64,000 bases of DNA from Chromobotia macracanthus (lineage: Eukaryota; Chordata; Actinopteri; Cypriniformes; Botiidae). Of this stretch, positions 1 to 11,516 are shown piece by piece (the first letter of the stretch is position 1; the number at the start of each line of letters is the position of its first letter). The notes under the pieces were generated by a model. The model ran no database searches. It was not told the DNA's origin and saw only the letters and a list, made by a program, of their open reading frames with translations. The position numbers were made by a program, and so were the translations under genes. The stretch spans positions 124,001 to 188,000 of the forward strand of contig JAZGTH010000098.1 in the NCBI GenBank assembly GCA_036877525.1. The letters run 5' to 3'.

Positions 1-3000
1 CAAGGTTTTCAAAAAATAAATGTTTTTTGTATTTATATCTCAATATATTTGAGTGGGCCTTTTTTAATTAAAAGAACCATAAAAGCAGCCAAATTCTAAA
101 GTTTAAAGCAAGAAGTATAACGTGATACAAATCTAGTTAGTTTTCCCACATTGATTTTCACAAAATAAACCCAAGAATTAATTATTTTTCATGTAATAAT
201 TTGTATTTATATGGCCCAATGTAACAATGCATTGAAATAACCCTTTTAATAACACAGGTCTTGGAAACCCATGCAAGAGTTTGTAAACTTGACCTTGACT
301 TGACATTCGAAGTCCTTTCTTTAGGGCTGAATTTGTTTTCAATTACCCCACCCTGTAAAAGAACTCCATCAAAAGGGTGTCATGTATATTTCTACGGTTG
401 CTGGGTCTGTTTGACACATACTGGACGTAAAACAGGTAGATTTCTCACCATGTCCAACCTAGAGGTCAGAGGAAACAAAGATACCTGCGATGAAAGCACC
501 AAATCATCCAAACAAACACAGGCTACAAGGACCAGACACAGGATACGAGTGGCATTTACAGACCTGCCCACTGTATATACTGTATTTCACCTACACAAAG
601 GACGGCCGAGAATCTCTTTGCTCCCGGCTGGATGTTCTGACAGAGCTGTAATTACCTCTTTGATATGAGATTAAGTCTAAAACACAACTAGAACGTGTAA
701 TTCCTTTCTACGTCCTGCTCGTACAATACGCTCTCAATTATTAGCCAAGCTGCCTTTCGTAATTAGCACAATAAAAGCTCTGTTACACTGTGGGAAGTGT
801 AGTTTGAGATCTAACTAATAGCTCAGATAATCGTTAACTGATGCATTATTCCCTATTATCTGCTTAATTGCGAAGATTAAAGAATTTATTTAAATGAATT
901 AGCTAATTGCTGTCTGTGTTTTTCAGCTGCCTGGGGGAAAATGTAAATGAGAGAGTCATTACAAATTCTTGGCATCAATGCAGCAGTTCATGGTTTTTTA
1001 CAATGTATGACTAATGCACTTCAACAATTCATCTTTCCTGATCATATTACAGTTCATTGATTCCAGATCCTGATTGGCTTTCACAACCTGGGCCAGCAAC
1101 CAATACAAATGCATCTGAAAGTCACCAATCAAGAGAGATGTACTGCCATGCTTTTCACTGCAAAGTAAAAATGGCAGACACCTTCTACAGGTAAAGCAAC
1201 AGACCTTTTGTGCACGACCAACCTAAAGGTTGAGGAATTTGTTTCTCTGGTTTTCCTTGTCTGTGCTGCTTGTGCTAGATCTAAGAATTCAGGAAAAGTT
1301 TTGTTTTTAGAGCAGATACGATAAAAGAAAATTCACCAATGAGATCTCTTTAATGTCTTGGTTATTTCTCCTATTTTTCCATCTCTATTTTATATGTCTA
1401 TATCCATACTGTATGTCAACAATTGACTGTTTTAAAAGGAATTTTAAAAGAAACATCTAGGACAATATTTTCCGCTTCCTCTTGAGTGCTTTAGGATGAG
1501 GGACTGCTGATAAAACTACAGCATCTGATTTCTTTTTGAAACAATGTAGATTTTATTAAAGTGGGAAATTTTAGTCAGGGCATACTAAAAGAGTTTGTTC
1601 CTTTTTATATGTCAACAGGCTTTAGTCACAGCTGTGAATCATGACTTGCTATTTGTAGTTGATTGCAGCTGGGTATTGGGGGAGGGACTTTCTTATTCTA
1701 AAAAACATCTGATTGGACAAAAATCTGTTCAGTGCAAGATGAGTCATCATTACTTGTTAAAACTAAATGTAGTCTATGTTTAGGAGTACAATAACATATA
1801 AATGCCCTCAAAGCTTATAGATTTTGATTAAAAGCCATCAAAATATTATTTCATGGGTTCTTTAAAAATCTGACACTTTCATGTTGAACAAAGAAAGGAA
1901 AAAAAAATTTCTACCCACCATCTGATGAGCCAAGAGCCACAGGAAAAAAGAAACAAGGTTCACCCCAGGGGCTATATAGGTAGACTGCATAAATTAGATT
2001 TAACCTACTCTGTAGGTGACATAAGACAATGCTTTTCACTGACCCAGATCCACCTCTGCTTAGCTGGAGTGGGTCATAAACATCTTAGCCATGCAAACCC
2101 ATCATTGGTCTGTCAAAATCTGTCAATAACAAAAATGACAGCGCTCCACACAGCGGCCCGTATGACATCATCTCAAGGCGGATAGAAAACAGCTGTTATG
2201 TAAAATCATAACTCTCCACTGGTGAATTAGTAACCAATAGTGAGGTGTAGAGATCCCAACGGATGGGAGAGCTTAAAGCAACACATGCTTGATCAATATA
2301 TCAATATGCATTTAAGGGTTCTAGGTTGGGTCTCTAATCAGGATTACAGAGAGCACAGCATTACCCTCAACAAATCAATTAACAAATTACTCCTATTTAT
2401 GTGTGTTCATCAGATCTGCTGCCTGTCAAGTACCGGTTCTTATTTAGAACAGGTTCCATTTTTTAAAACAGGCTGGAACCAAATGATGTGTATGAGATTC
2501 CGTTCTAAAAATAGGCAAGAGCAAGCACAGATGAGCTCTGTTTAATATCTCAGTTGTTTCTTCTATATAGCATGTAGATGTACAGCTGGAGAGTTAACTG
2601 GAGACGTATTTTTCTCCTAAGAAAGACTTTCAAAAAAACTGAAAAAGTTTTAATCTGTGCTCAGATTTATTTAGATATTAAATCCTGCAACCAAAATCCA
2701 CATCCACAATAATTCTTACCGTATGTTAACAATAGTGTCATTTTTCGTCTATTTTTAATTCTCCAAAGGAATTTTAAGAGAAGCAAATAAATAAAATTTT
2801 AACATGACATGGTATTTAAGAAATAAAACATTATGATTTCCATCCTATAGAAACAAGGGGAGGGGCTCTTTAAGAGTAAGAAAAGAAACCAGACCAGCCA
2901 TGGGCTGTTTTGTCCCAGCTCAACAAGTTTTTTTTTTCCTCAGACAATTTTTTTTTTCATAGACTCCAGCCATGTTCCCAACAACTGCATTTTCATGCTC

Positions 3001-6000
3001 TACCTGCTGGTGTACAATCAACAAATGTCAGCTTACATCTAGCATTATTATTCAAATGCCATCGAGACAATGGGGTTGATTTCTGGACGGGGGGCCATGA
3101 GGGGCCTGGCTAATCCTCCCTGTGCTGTGTTATGCCTCAGCTTCCTGATTCACTTCACATCATGTGATTCAGACAGGTTCAACAGACATTCCACATTGAA
3201 CATCTCAATGCTAACATACAGTCATGACAGGTCCGCAAATCAGATTGCGAGTCTGGTGCATGTTAAATATGGACAGACTTTTGGAAGGGGCAAACATTTA
3301 AAGTGGTGGAGGATCCAGTTTGGCTGAGGTAAAGAGGAACAGCTGGACTTTTGTTTATCTGTTTTTTTTTGTCTTTTTCCAAGTAGGCAAAACAGAACAG
3401 GGGGAACAGAGGAGTACATGTACATAATCCGCCCATGCAGCCTAATCCTCAACAGCTTGTGTGAATGTAGAGATATGAGGCCACAGCAATAAGAACCCAT
3501 ATTCCTAGGGAATATTTCATAGTTTAATACGATAGATACCCAAAGCCTAATGTGAAATAAAATATCACCTACAAACTAAACTGAATATATAAAGAGGCAA
3601 ATGGGATTAATAGCTCTTGCATTTTCCATAACTCTGATATGTGCTAAAACCTTATGGAAATTAGCCAGCCCAGGACTGCTTTGTAAGCACAAGCATTTTT
3701 TCATAAGAAAAATGCATTGCAGTGCTCAGACTGCAGTACGTTTAGGTTTGTTAAAAGGAAGGTAAAGACAGTGGCTATTTTAAAGTGCATATTCCACATA
3801 ACTTGAATTATCAATGTATCTCAATGCATTAAAAAAACATTTGCGGGATGACAAATGGTTCCATGTGGAACTGTTCACCACTCAAAAACTCTCTCCAAGC
3901 AAAACTTAAACCTCACTGGGATTCTTGGAATTTTCGGAATTGCAAAAAGGTTTTGGGCACTGTCTAGCAAGAAAATCACAAATTCAACTTTAAAACCTAA
4001 AATATTGCAAATAGCATCACCTCTCTCTTTCTGAATAATAAAGTTTCTTTACAAATCCAGTCTACTGGTTATAATTTTCAACAAAACCCTTTATTTTGGT
4101 GTTTATAGTATTATATTTTAGTGTATGTGACTGCCAACTGTTTTATTTTAATTATCGAAAGTTTTTTAACCCAGTTTACATCTCAGAGTTTTGCTGAGTA
4201 GCTAACTTTGCTGTCCGTTTTGCTAGTGTTAGCTGTTTTTCCCCCACACAGACTGACCTCAATTTACCCCTCTTTCTTTAAAGAAGCGGCTACAAATAAA
4301 CCAACCAATAAATCTATTGTCAGGTGTGCATCTTTAGCTACAGTAAGTAGAAACTATTTATTTACAATAAAAAATTAGGAAGGTTGTGGTCTTCAGTTTG
4401 GCTTCCCATATCTTACAGCCTTCCTTCAACCTCTCTCTTATAAAAACAAAAAAAGCCCTTTTTGTCCTTATGTAAAGTTGTACATGATTATTTCTTTAGC
4501 AATGTACATATGCACATAAAATGATACAAACTGTGGAAGAACTCTTTGATAAAGGGTTATGGGTACCACCCTCATTTATCTATCTATAATCTGTATTACA
4601 TATCACTGCCATGACAAGAGATCAGCCACTGTCTGTCTCATGCTGGTTTTATTGAACGGTCCTGAGCATCCACGGTAAGTTACCGTACTGTAGAACACAC
4701 CTACAATCAATCTTCAACCAAGAAATAAATTTCTAAATGAACACTATGAATCCTGACTGATGTGATGACCAGTGCGGACAAATAAAAAGTCAAAATGCTA
4801 CAAGACTAGTTTTAAATAATAAAAGAATTGATTCTGATTCATTAAAAGCACTATACATGTGCGCTGACTCACTATTAATGCCAACAGTAAACATAAATCA
4901 ATACGTCTTAATCTAACATTTGAGATCTCACACAAGGAACCAGCAAAGACCAAAAAATGAAATAATGCTCAGATTGACCTTTGTGGGGCTCAAATCAAAT
5001 CAGAATTCAGCAGTGGCATGGCAGAAACTGTATTTGCAGGTCAGGGTGAATACTATTAAATACCCAGACACAAACGACCTTGACTTTTTGATGTTGTGGT
5101 ATAAAGGTCAAGAGCTTGCCTGCTTCATTCAGTCTCTGTGTGCAAACACAGAGTCTATGAGTAAATGTACAGAATGCATTCAAACCGCAGAGTAGGCGTG
5201 TGTTGCATCACCATGCAATTCAATTCTGATGTAGTCTCAATGTTGAAAGATAAAAGAATACAATGAGAGATCAGATCAACCAACTGCAAAATCATGTGAC
5301 CACACAAACATTGCTTGTTATTGGAAGGCAGCAGATCTTTTTGACTTGCTTGTGTTGAGATTTTCTCTGCAACAGCACAACAGTTCGGACTCAGTCTGGT
5401 CTCTGGGCTCACAGGGAGACTGGAGCAAAATTGCATATTTTCACCACCGCCCACCCTCTCTATTTCACCCCCCAAAGCAAAGGAGGCCCGGACAGGAATC
5501 AGCCAAGGAGATTCACACCGCATGAATCCGCAATACATCAACACCGGCTCTCCACTGGCAGCTGCTTCACAAATTGCATTTTACACTCCTGTTGAAAAAA
5601 AGGAGCCGGTGGTTGTAAAATATAGACAAATGTAAAAGCCAAACAACTGAATACAGCTGCACACCGCAAAATAAATAAAATTTCTGCATTTACATGTATG
5701 CAACTGGCAGACTCTTTCAGTGCATTTAAAGTATATAGATTAACCATTTTTTTGTTCCCCATGCTACAGGATGAAGCTGGTCTTTGCTTTACAGTAAAAA
5801 TATCTAAGCATCCTTAAAACAAGATAAAATCTTGCAGTTTATTTTAAGGTTATTTTTAGCACCTTCAATTTGGTTTAAGCAAAAAAAAAATCCAGTGGGA
5901 TAAGAAAAACTAAATTCAAAATAAATTCTCCAAAAACAAAATTACGTTTTGAAATTCTGCTTCTTAAGTACATTTATGTTATAAGGATGTTTAGAGTTTT

Positions 6001-6480
6001 TTATACTGGTAAACAAGACAAAAGTACAGATTTTCTCCATGCAGAATGGTTTACAATTGGTTTGCCTGTAGTTTGTTTTAATGAATCAAAAAAGGTTACT
6101 ACACCATCTGAAATCTGATTGATGCTGACATGCACATGTAAATGAGAATCCCCATCATGCTTTGCAATGTTTGCAAATTGCTCCCATTGCTCTCACGTCC
6201 AGCTGGACATTTGATTCTCATCTTGCATAACAGTGTAAGTGTTCAATATCCATACACATCTACATTTAAACAATGAAACTATCAGGTGAGCAACAGCAGT
6301 GGGACAGCAAGTCAATACAACTATGAAAGCTCTCCAATAATCAACACAATTAAAGTCACGACACCCCGATACATCTAGCTGTCTGACAAAAGCTCAGTTC
6401 AGTCCCTCTGTATCAACTCCAAAGTGAATCATCACTCCAAATGAAACCAGTTTTACTACTTAATCTGGACCTGCCTTTCC
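1..6480. other. intergenic, no gene seen
   Basis: AT-rich DNA without spliceable coding blocks or recognisable protein similarity; open frames are short and unrelated to known proteins. A complex TAAT-rich island lies at 661-1000. Other small items are T-tracts around 2,930-2,960 and a perfect inverted repeat CGGTAAGTTACCG at about 4,673-4,685. Confidence 0.6.
661..1000. promoter_or_regulatory. candidate conserved regulatory element with homeodomain sites
   Basis: Dense TAAT cores: CAATTATTAGCC (735-746), GTAATTAGC (759-767), CTTAATTGCG (863-872) and the 12-bp palindrome AATTAGCTAATT (897-908). The composition is less repetitive than its surroundings. Conservation itself cannot be seen from one sequence. 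Confidence 0.35.
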
Positions 6481-6489
6481 ATCAGCAGG

Positions 6490-6900
6490 AGAAGCAAGCT
6501 CACAATGGTTTCGAGCAGGGCTGAGTTCGTCATGGGTTTTTACGCATTATTAATTGACAAAACGAAGCTCATAAATCAAATCTGAGGAGCAAAAATTTGT
6601 GGCGACCAGATATGTAACGCAACTGATAGAAATGATTAACGGGGGAGATTAAATTATTGACATTTCTACAGAGCATTTTGCCACTGAAGAACAGGCCCTC
6701 CACTGTTTCATTTCCTCAGTAAGATCCTTGTCAACAGATGTGATGCGCTGCTATAGCGATCAATGCGAGACTGACCCACAAACACAGAGCTGTATTTTTT
6801 ATCCCCGTTCCTGAGCATCTGTTCAAAATGAGTCATTATCAAGACATCATGTATAAACAAATTATCAGGCGGCGAGGGGAATAAATCGGCTCTTTTTTCA
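6490..6900. promoter_or_regulatory. candidate conserved regulatory element
   Basis: Complex sequence with balanced composition and many TAAT-type cores (CGCATTATTAATTGAC, GATTAACGGGGGAGATTAAA, TTATCAGGCGGCGAGGG). No coding frame is convincing. The call rests on composition and motifs only. Confidence 0.3.
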
Positions 6901-6996
6901 CTTGCACACATTTTATTTCCATAATACTCTTTATTAGATTTGTGTGTGTGTGTGTCAGTTTTGTGTGAAAACCGTGTCCCCTCCAGCACAGGACTT

Positions 6997-7029
6997 CAGT
7001 CTCAGGTCAGTCTCAGGTCAGTCTCAGGA
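6997..7029. repeat. three tandem 11-bp units
   Basis: CAGTCTCAGGT occurs twice and CAGTCTCAGGA once without a gap. Confidence 0.88.
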
Positions 7030-7630
7030 CAGAGCCAAATGGGGAGTGTACTGAGTGGTATAAGCATCACAGCTTGCAATTAAAACAGGGAAAATTAATT
7101 TTCAGAATAGTGACTGCTTTTAACAGTCTTGGCTATGAAGGGCTTAGAACTAGATTTTGTGATGTGTCACTGAGGTGTGACACAAATAATAGCAGAATTA
7201 AGGTGAATGGGAAAATAAATGCCACAAAATTGTGGAAAATGAATTGTGTTCATTTCCTCACCCTCATTTCTCAGAAATTCATTCTCATATGAATTTCTTT
7301 CTTAAGCAGAAAGTCACAACTCCTCTGTTTTTATACAATGAAAGTAGATGTTAATTTGCTAACGGTGCATGTTAATTACAAACATGCACCATAAGAGTTT
7401 TCAAATGCTGTACAAAATTTGTGTGAGGAATAAACCCAAATGGTAACTATTCGTGGATCATCCTCCCCTCAAATCTTTACTTTTTTTTGTTCAAAGTCAC
7501 CTGTAAACATGTTGCACCAGGTATGATGTCACTGAGGCCACCGAACCCATTGGTCCTCACTTGTATCCAAGTTATGAAAAAGTCTGAAAAAAACAACAGC
7601 AAACGGGATTTTTGAGCAATGAAAAAGTCA

Positions 7631-7704
7631 CAATAATACAGGGTCAGAACAACATGAAGGTGAGTAAATGTTGACTACATATTTTGGTGAACTGTTTCTT
7701 TAAG
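7631..7704 (+). mobile_element. right-end fragment of the TTAAAGGGACAGT MITE family
   Basis: GGTCAGAACAACATGAAGG, TGAGTAAATG and TTTTGGTGAACTGTTTCTTT match the common right end of this family. A degenerate left-end-like stretch (CATTTCCTCACCCTCATTTC at about 7,250) may belong to the same element. Confidence 0.55.
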
Positions 7705-7829
7705 AATCAAGCACAAGATCTTCGGACAGGATTCAACTTGTTTCTTAAAATGATTTCACATGTAAATCTACATTACAATTCTTGACATTTTTAACTATCG
7801 TTTTGATCTGAACAAGACGTGATTTGAAA

Positions 7830-8230
7830 GCGAGCCGGGTGAAGTATCAGACATATGTCAAACACAGTCCCATTTGATACGTGGAGATATTTTAACGTCT
7901 AATTAAGCTCATTAACAGCTGATTAGTGATTCCTTCGCCCTTGGCAAAATAGGACCTCCCATCATTTGGCAGGCTTCAGTTAGCCGGCAGGGGAATAGAG
8001 CGCACAGAGCTTAACAGTCCTGCTTTTGTCCACGCTGACAAGCAACATGAAGCGGCCATTACTGCTTTATTAATTAGTCCCTTTGAAAGTTAAGCCATGT
8101 GGCGGCGCACATTACGACATTTGTGTGGCTGTTCTGCCCATACACAGATCTCTCTCTCCTTCACCGTGAACAACTGCGGGCCGGTGGCCAATCATTACAG
8201 AGGAGACGTTCTTTCATGGCATGACCTTTT
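7830..8230. promoter_or_regulatory. candidate conserved regulatory element
   Basis: Contains GTCTAATTAAGCTCATTAAC and GCTGATTAGTG (about 7,896-7,930), GGCAGGCTTCAGTTAGCCGG, TTATTAATTAGTCC (about 8,068) and a GC-richer block with GGCGGCGCAC and GGGCCGGTGGCCAATCATTA. The last includes a CCAAT core. Confidence 0.35.
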
Positions 8231-9530
8231 GTAAGCCTACATCCAGCGAAGGCTTTCACTTTTAATTAAACGCAAACGAGAGCGTTCGCTTTGATGAAAA
8301 TGAGAAAAATCGTACGTCATATTTGTTCTTCGTTTGCTCATCAACGACATGTAAACAATTAGCTTTGTTTTGCATTTCTGTCTGATGTTAATACAGTGAA
8401 TCAAAGCAAAGGCACTTTTGTTTTGGTTATGACTTGCCTTGTTTATTTGTTGAAAAAGGCCCAAAACCAATGATAGTATCGCACATGTGCGATTATGTTT
8501 TGACAAGACACATGTGCAGGGAGCGTTCAGTAGCGAGCGAGGCCAGGATTATGGGCTAATGTTAAATCTACATATGGTGCAAGCAAAAATCAGCTTTAAT
8601 GGGTCTCTAAATCGAAACTAATAGAGATTATTTTTAAGCTGATGAGAAATTAATACTGAACGTGAGGCTGGAATCAAACTGATGCTCCGTTTGGCTCGTG
8701 AAGATGAATTTACCAAACATTTGGCTAACAAAACAAGTTCTGCCCTTGTTTGAACTAATTCCAGCGCACGTTTAAAAAAACAACAACAACAACAAAGAGA
8801 ATCCGCACAATAATCAAATAAATCGTGCGAACCTTTGATGTATTGCAGACGACATCGCTTGAGCGTTTTCATATTTTTCCCATTAAAATTATGAATCAGT
8901 GTATTCCATCACAAACAAAACACCCTTGTGTCAAATCTGAATGTCAACAAAATGTAAATAAATAGACGCAAAAATCTGATGATGAAATGCAGTCTCGGTG
9001 TATTAAGAAAACAAAGGATATGTAAGTAAGATCAACAGTGCTCTGTATATTAGAGGTACCAGTCTCCATCCGCAGAGATCTGGGGTTCATCTTAAAGGCA
9101 GTTTCTCTCTGATCATGGCGGATCTGAGCTGATTATCAGGGTCATTTGGAGACATTTTCCTTCTTCCTTATGCCATACTGAGCTCGACTGGACCTTACAT
9201 TTACTGATCACTCACATCAGCAGTGCCTCAAGACCCAGGGATCCTCCTAATTGACTTCACACTGAACAAATAATTAGATGAGTTAAGTCATTAAGAGAGT
9301 GAGATGGAGTGGTACCATGGAGATCCTGGGGCTACTGAAGACTGTAGCTTAGCGTTGGGTAGTTGGTTACAGACTCTCCCTTCCATGCATGCAAAGTTTT
9401 TTCTCTTTTTTGTCTCTGAAAGAAAACACATCTGAGAATCAATTGTTTTTGATCCACAGTAAACATTGCTGCGGCCCAAAAGTATGTCAGTGGGTGTTAT
9501 TTTCATAACAGCTTACATAAGTTATAAACG

Positions 9531-9827
9531 TTAAAGGGACAGTACACTCGAAAATAAAATTAAACCTTTAAATTGTGGTCTGTTCCTCGCATACTGCTGT
9601 TGCCATATTTTTCTTTGTTACTTTTATGGTGCTTTTACACCCAGTCCCCATTCATTTTGTAGTCTCCAAAAAGTTTGTAATTGCATTAAAAATGACCTAT
9701 ACTCCACTGTTGTTCAAATGTTCTCCTTTTGTCTATCACAGAAGCAAGAAAGTATTAATTTTGTTTGGAACAACAAAGGGGGAAATGAGAACAAATTTTC
9801 ATTTTTTGGGGTGTGCTGTACCTTTAA
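9531..9827. mobile_element. MITE with TTAAAGGGACAGT ends
   Basis: Left end TTAAAGGGACAGTACACTCG and right end TTTGGGGTGTGCTGTACCTTT are inverted over about 25 bp; 297 bp. The inner TTTGTTTGGAACAACAAAGG segment is typical of a repeat abundant in teleosts that ends in GGTGAACTATCCCTTTAA. Copy A of the other MITE family lies 30 bp downstream. Confidence 0.7.
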
Positions 9828-9856
9828 ATCTCTGCTCCGAAGCAATGGCTTGAGTA

Positions 9857-10107
9857 CCCAGCTAACAATTTTAGGCTGAAAGTAACAAAAATGGTGAAAA
9901 CGTCAGTTTGAACATTATTGCTTGGTTGTAAGAACGTTATTTAAGCATTTTTCAATTCTGTATTGTTCTTAAACTACATTTTTGATATAGATATTTAAGA
10001 TTAGAAAAACATTCTACTAATGTTACTGCAAGAGCCCTTTTGATCATTTTCACAGAACTTTAAGAGAACATTAACTAACGTTCTGAAAACGTTCCCTGTT
10101 AGCTGGG
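9857..10107 (+). mobile_element. CCCAGCTAAC-TIR MITE, full-length copy A
   Basis: Starts CCCAGCTAACAATTTTAGG and ends GTTCCCTGTTAGCTGGG, 251 bp, non-coding, flanked by TA on both sides. Interior rich in AACGTT-type words. Founder copy used here to define the family. Confidence 0.85.
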
Positions 10108-10548
10108 TATCTGTCAGACTTACGCAAGAAAATCATCAGACTGCACAATCAGAGGGACAAAATATGGTTCAGATGTAAAAAAAGAAAAAAGAAAGCGCAA
10201 TCTCTCAAACAGCACTACAATAATATATAGCGTGACCTCGGAGGAGGCAGAAATATCAGTGCTAGATATTGCAATGCTGAGAAGTCGCTGTGGGATGCAG
10301 CCATAGGTGGGAAATTGACTCAGAGGGCAGCACACCTGCTGTTCATGTGAAGTCCAAAGCCGCTTTGCCCAAGTACCGACTGGCCCAGATCAGATCAACA
10401 TCAGCAGGAAGGCCAGAGCAGAAGATATTTCAGCCACACCAGCTTCTGTATTCTGATGAAAGCTTCACCTTATCATTTGTAGAGTGAAACCAGTCCTTGT
10501 TCCTGGATGTTCTCATCAACACAAGAATGAAACGCATGTTGTTTAGAA

Positions 10549-10625
10549 CAGTGGATCTCACGCGGCTTTGCTTCGTGACCCAGATATCACACTGGACATC
10601 AAGTGGTCACCAAACGCAGCAGCAA
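10549..10625 (+). mobile_element. fragment of a hAT-type element
   Basis: CAGTGGATCTCACGCGGC then TTCGTGACCCAGATATCACA resembles the left end of the element at 56,013 and the hAT-like terminus. No matching right end found within 400 bp. Confidence 0.5.
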
Positions 10626-10758
10626 AACAGTCCATTGTACCAAAGTGAGGGAAAATATCATGCCAGATGCTAAAACATATTAATATTACCATGATGTGCA
10701 CAGGCCAAACAATATGCAAAATAATTAACACGGCATATGCCAAATATGGTTAAGAACA

Positions 10759-10828
10759 TACAGTAACTGTGCTGGTTTAGCATATACAGTCCCTGTGCTG
10801 GTTTAGAATATGCAGTATCTGTACTGTA
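10759..10828. repeat. short tandem duplication, about 27-bp unit
   Basis: ACAGTAACTGTGCTGGTTTA, ACAGTCCCTGTGCTGGTTTA and CAGTATCTGTACTG follow one another, giving about 2.5 diverged units. Confidence 0.7.
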
Positions 10829-10958
10829 GTTACAGTTTCTGAGAGGCTTCGCTCTGTGTGATTTGGCCCAGAAAGCCAATGTTCCCACTTCACAAGGACT
10901 CAGGATGAAACTAGTAATCAACATCATTCTGTGCTGTAGTCAAAACTAAAATTATGAG

Positions 10959-10960
<2 letters not shown>

Positions 10961-10990
<30 letters not shown>
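10961..10990. repeat. (AT)15 microsatellite
   Basis: Thirty uninterrupted bases of AT in otherwise ordinary intergenic DNA. Confidence 0.95.
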
Positions 10991-10994
<4 letters not shown>

Positions 10995-11310
10995 CACAAT
11001 TTATTGTAGGCCATGAGAAAATCAGAAGCATCCAATCACACAAGAAAGTATAAATCATTTATATGAGGCAGCGGTATAGTGCTGGCCAGCCTCGGTTCAA
11101 GATAAAAACAAAATTGTGATGGGTGAAATTCAAAAAAGCAACATAGATGCTTAGATTACACTTACATACGTAATAGAAGCAGCACTACAGAAAATGAAAT
11201 GCAACAGAATGTGGAAAGAAGTGAGAAAATGCTGCATCAAATTTGCTTTTTGTCAGACTGAAGAAAAACAGCATTTTAATCTGAATCCTATATTGTAATT
11301 CTGAATCCCA

Positions 11311-11516
11311 CACTGTAAAAACTGTTGCCTTAAATTTTTAAGTTTAAACAATTTCAACCTACTCTTGTAATCTTGACTGGTCTTGAGTTGTTGTAACTTT
11401 TAGGAAATGGTTGAAAAATCAGAAGCAGTCAGGATTTAAAATTTTATGCTGAAATGACTTTTAATAATATAATGACTTTTGTAATATTTTAAGGCAGCAA
11501 AGTGTTTTTTACAGTG
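11311..11516. mobile_element. CACTG-ended MITE (CACTA-like)
   Basis: Termini CACTGTAAAAACTGTTGCC and GTGTTTTTTACAGTG are inverted, with GCCTTAAA/TTTAAGGC further in. 206 bp, flanked by CA on both sides. CACTG termini and a 2-3-bp duplication fit the CACTA/EnSpm group, but the assignment rests on the ends only. Confidence 0.65.

Noticed and set aside
9855..10109. Tc1/mariner assignment of the CCCAGCTAAC family from the TA flanks of one copy
   Set aside because: Other full-length copies are flanked by AT, GA and AC, so TA is not a fixed target.
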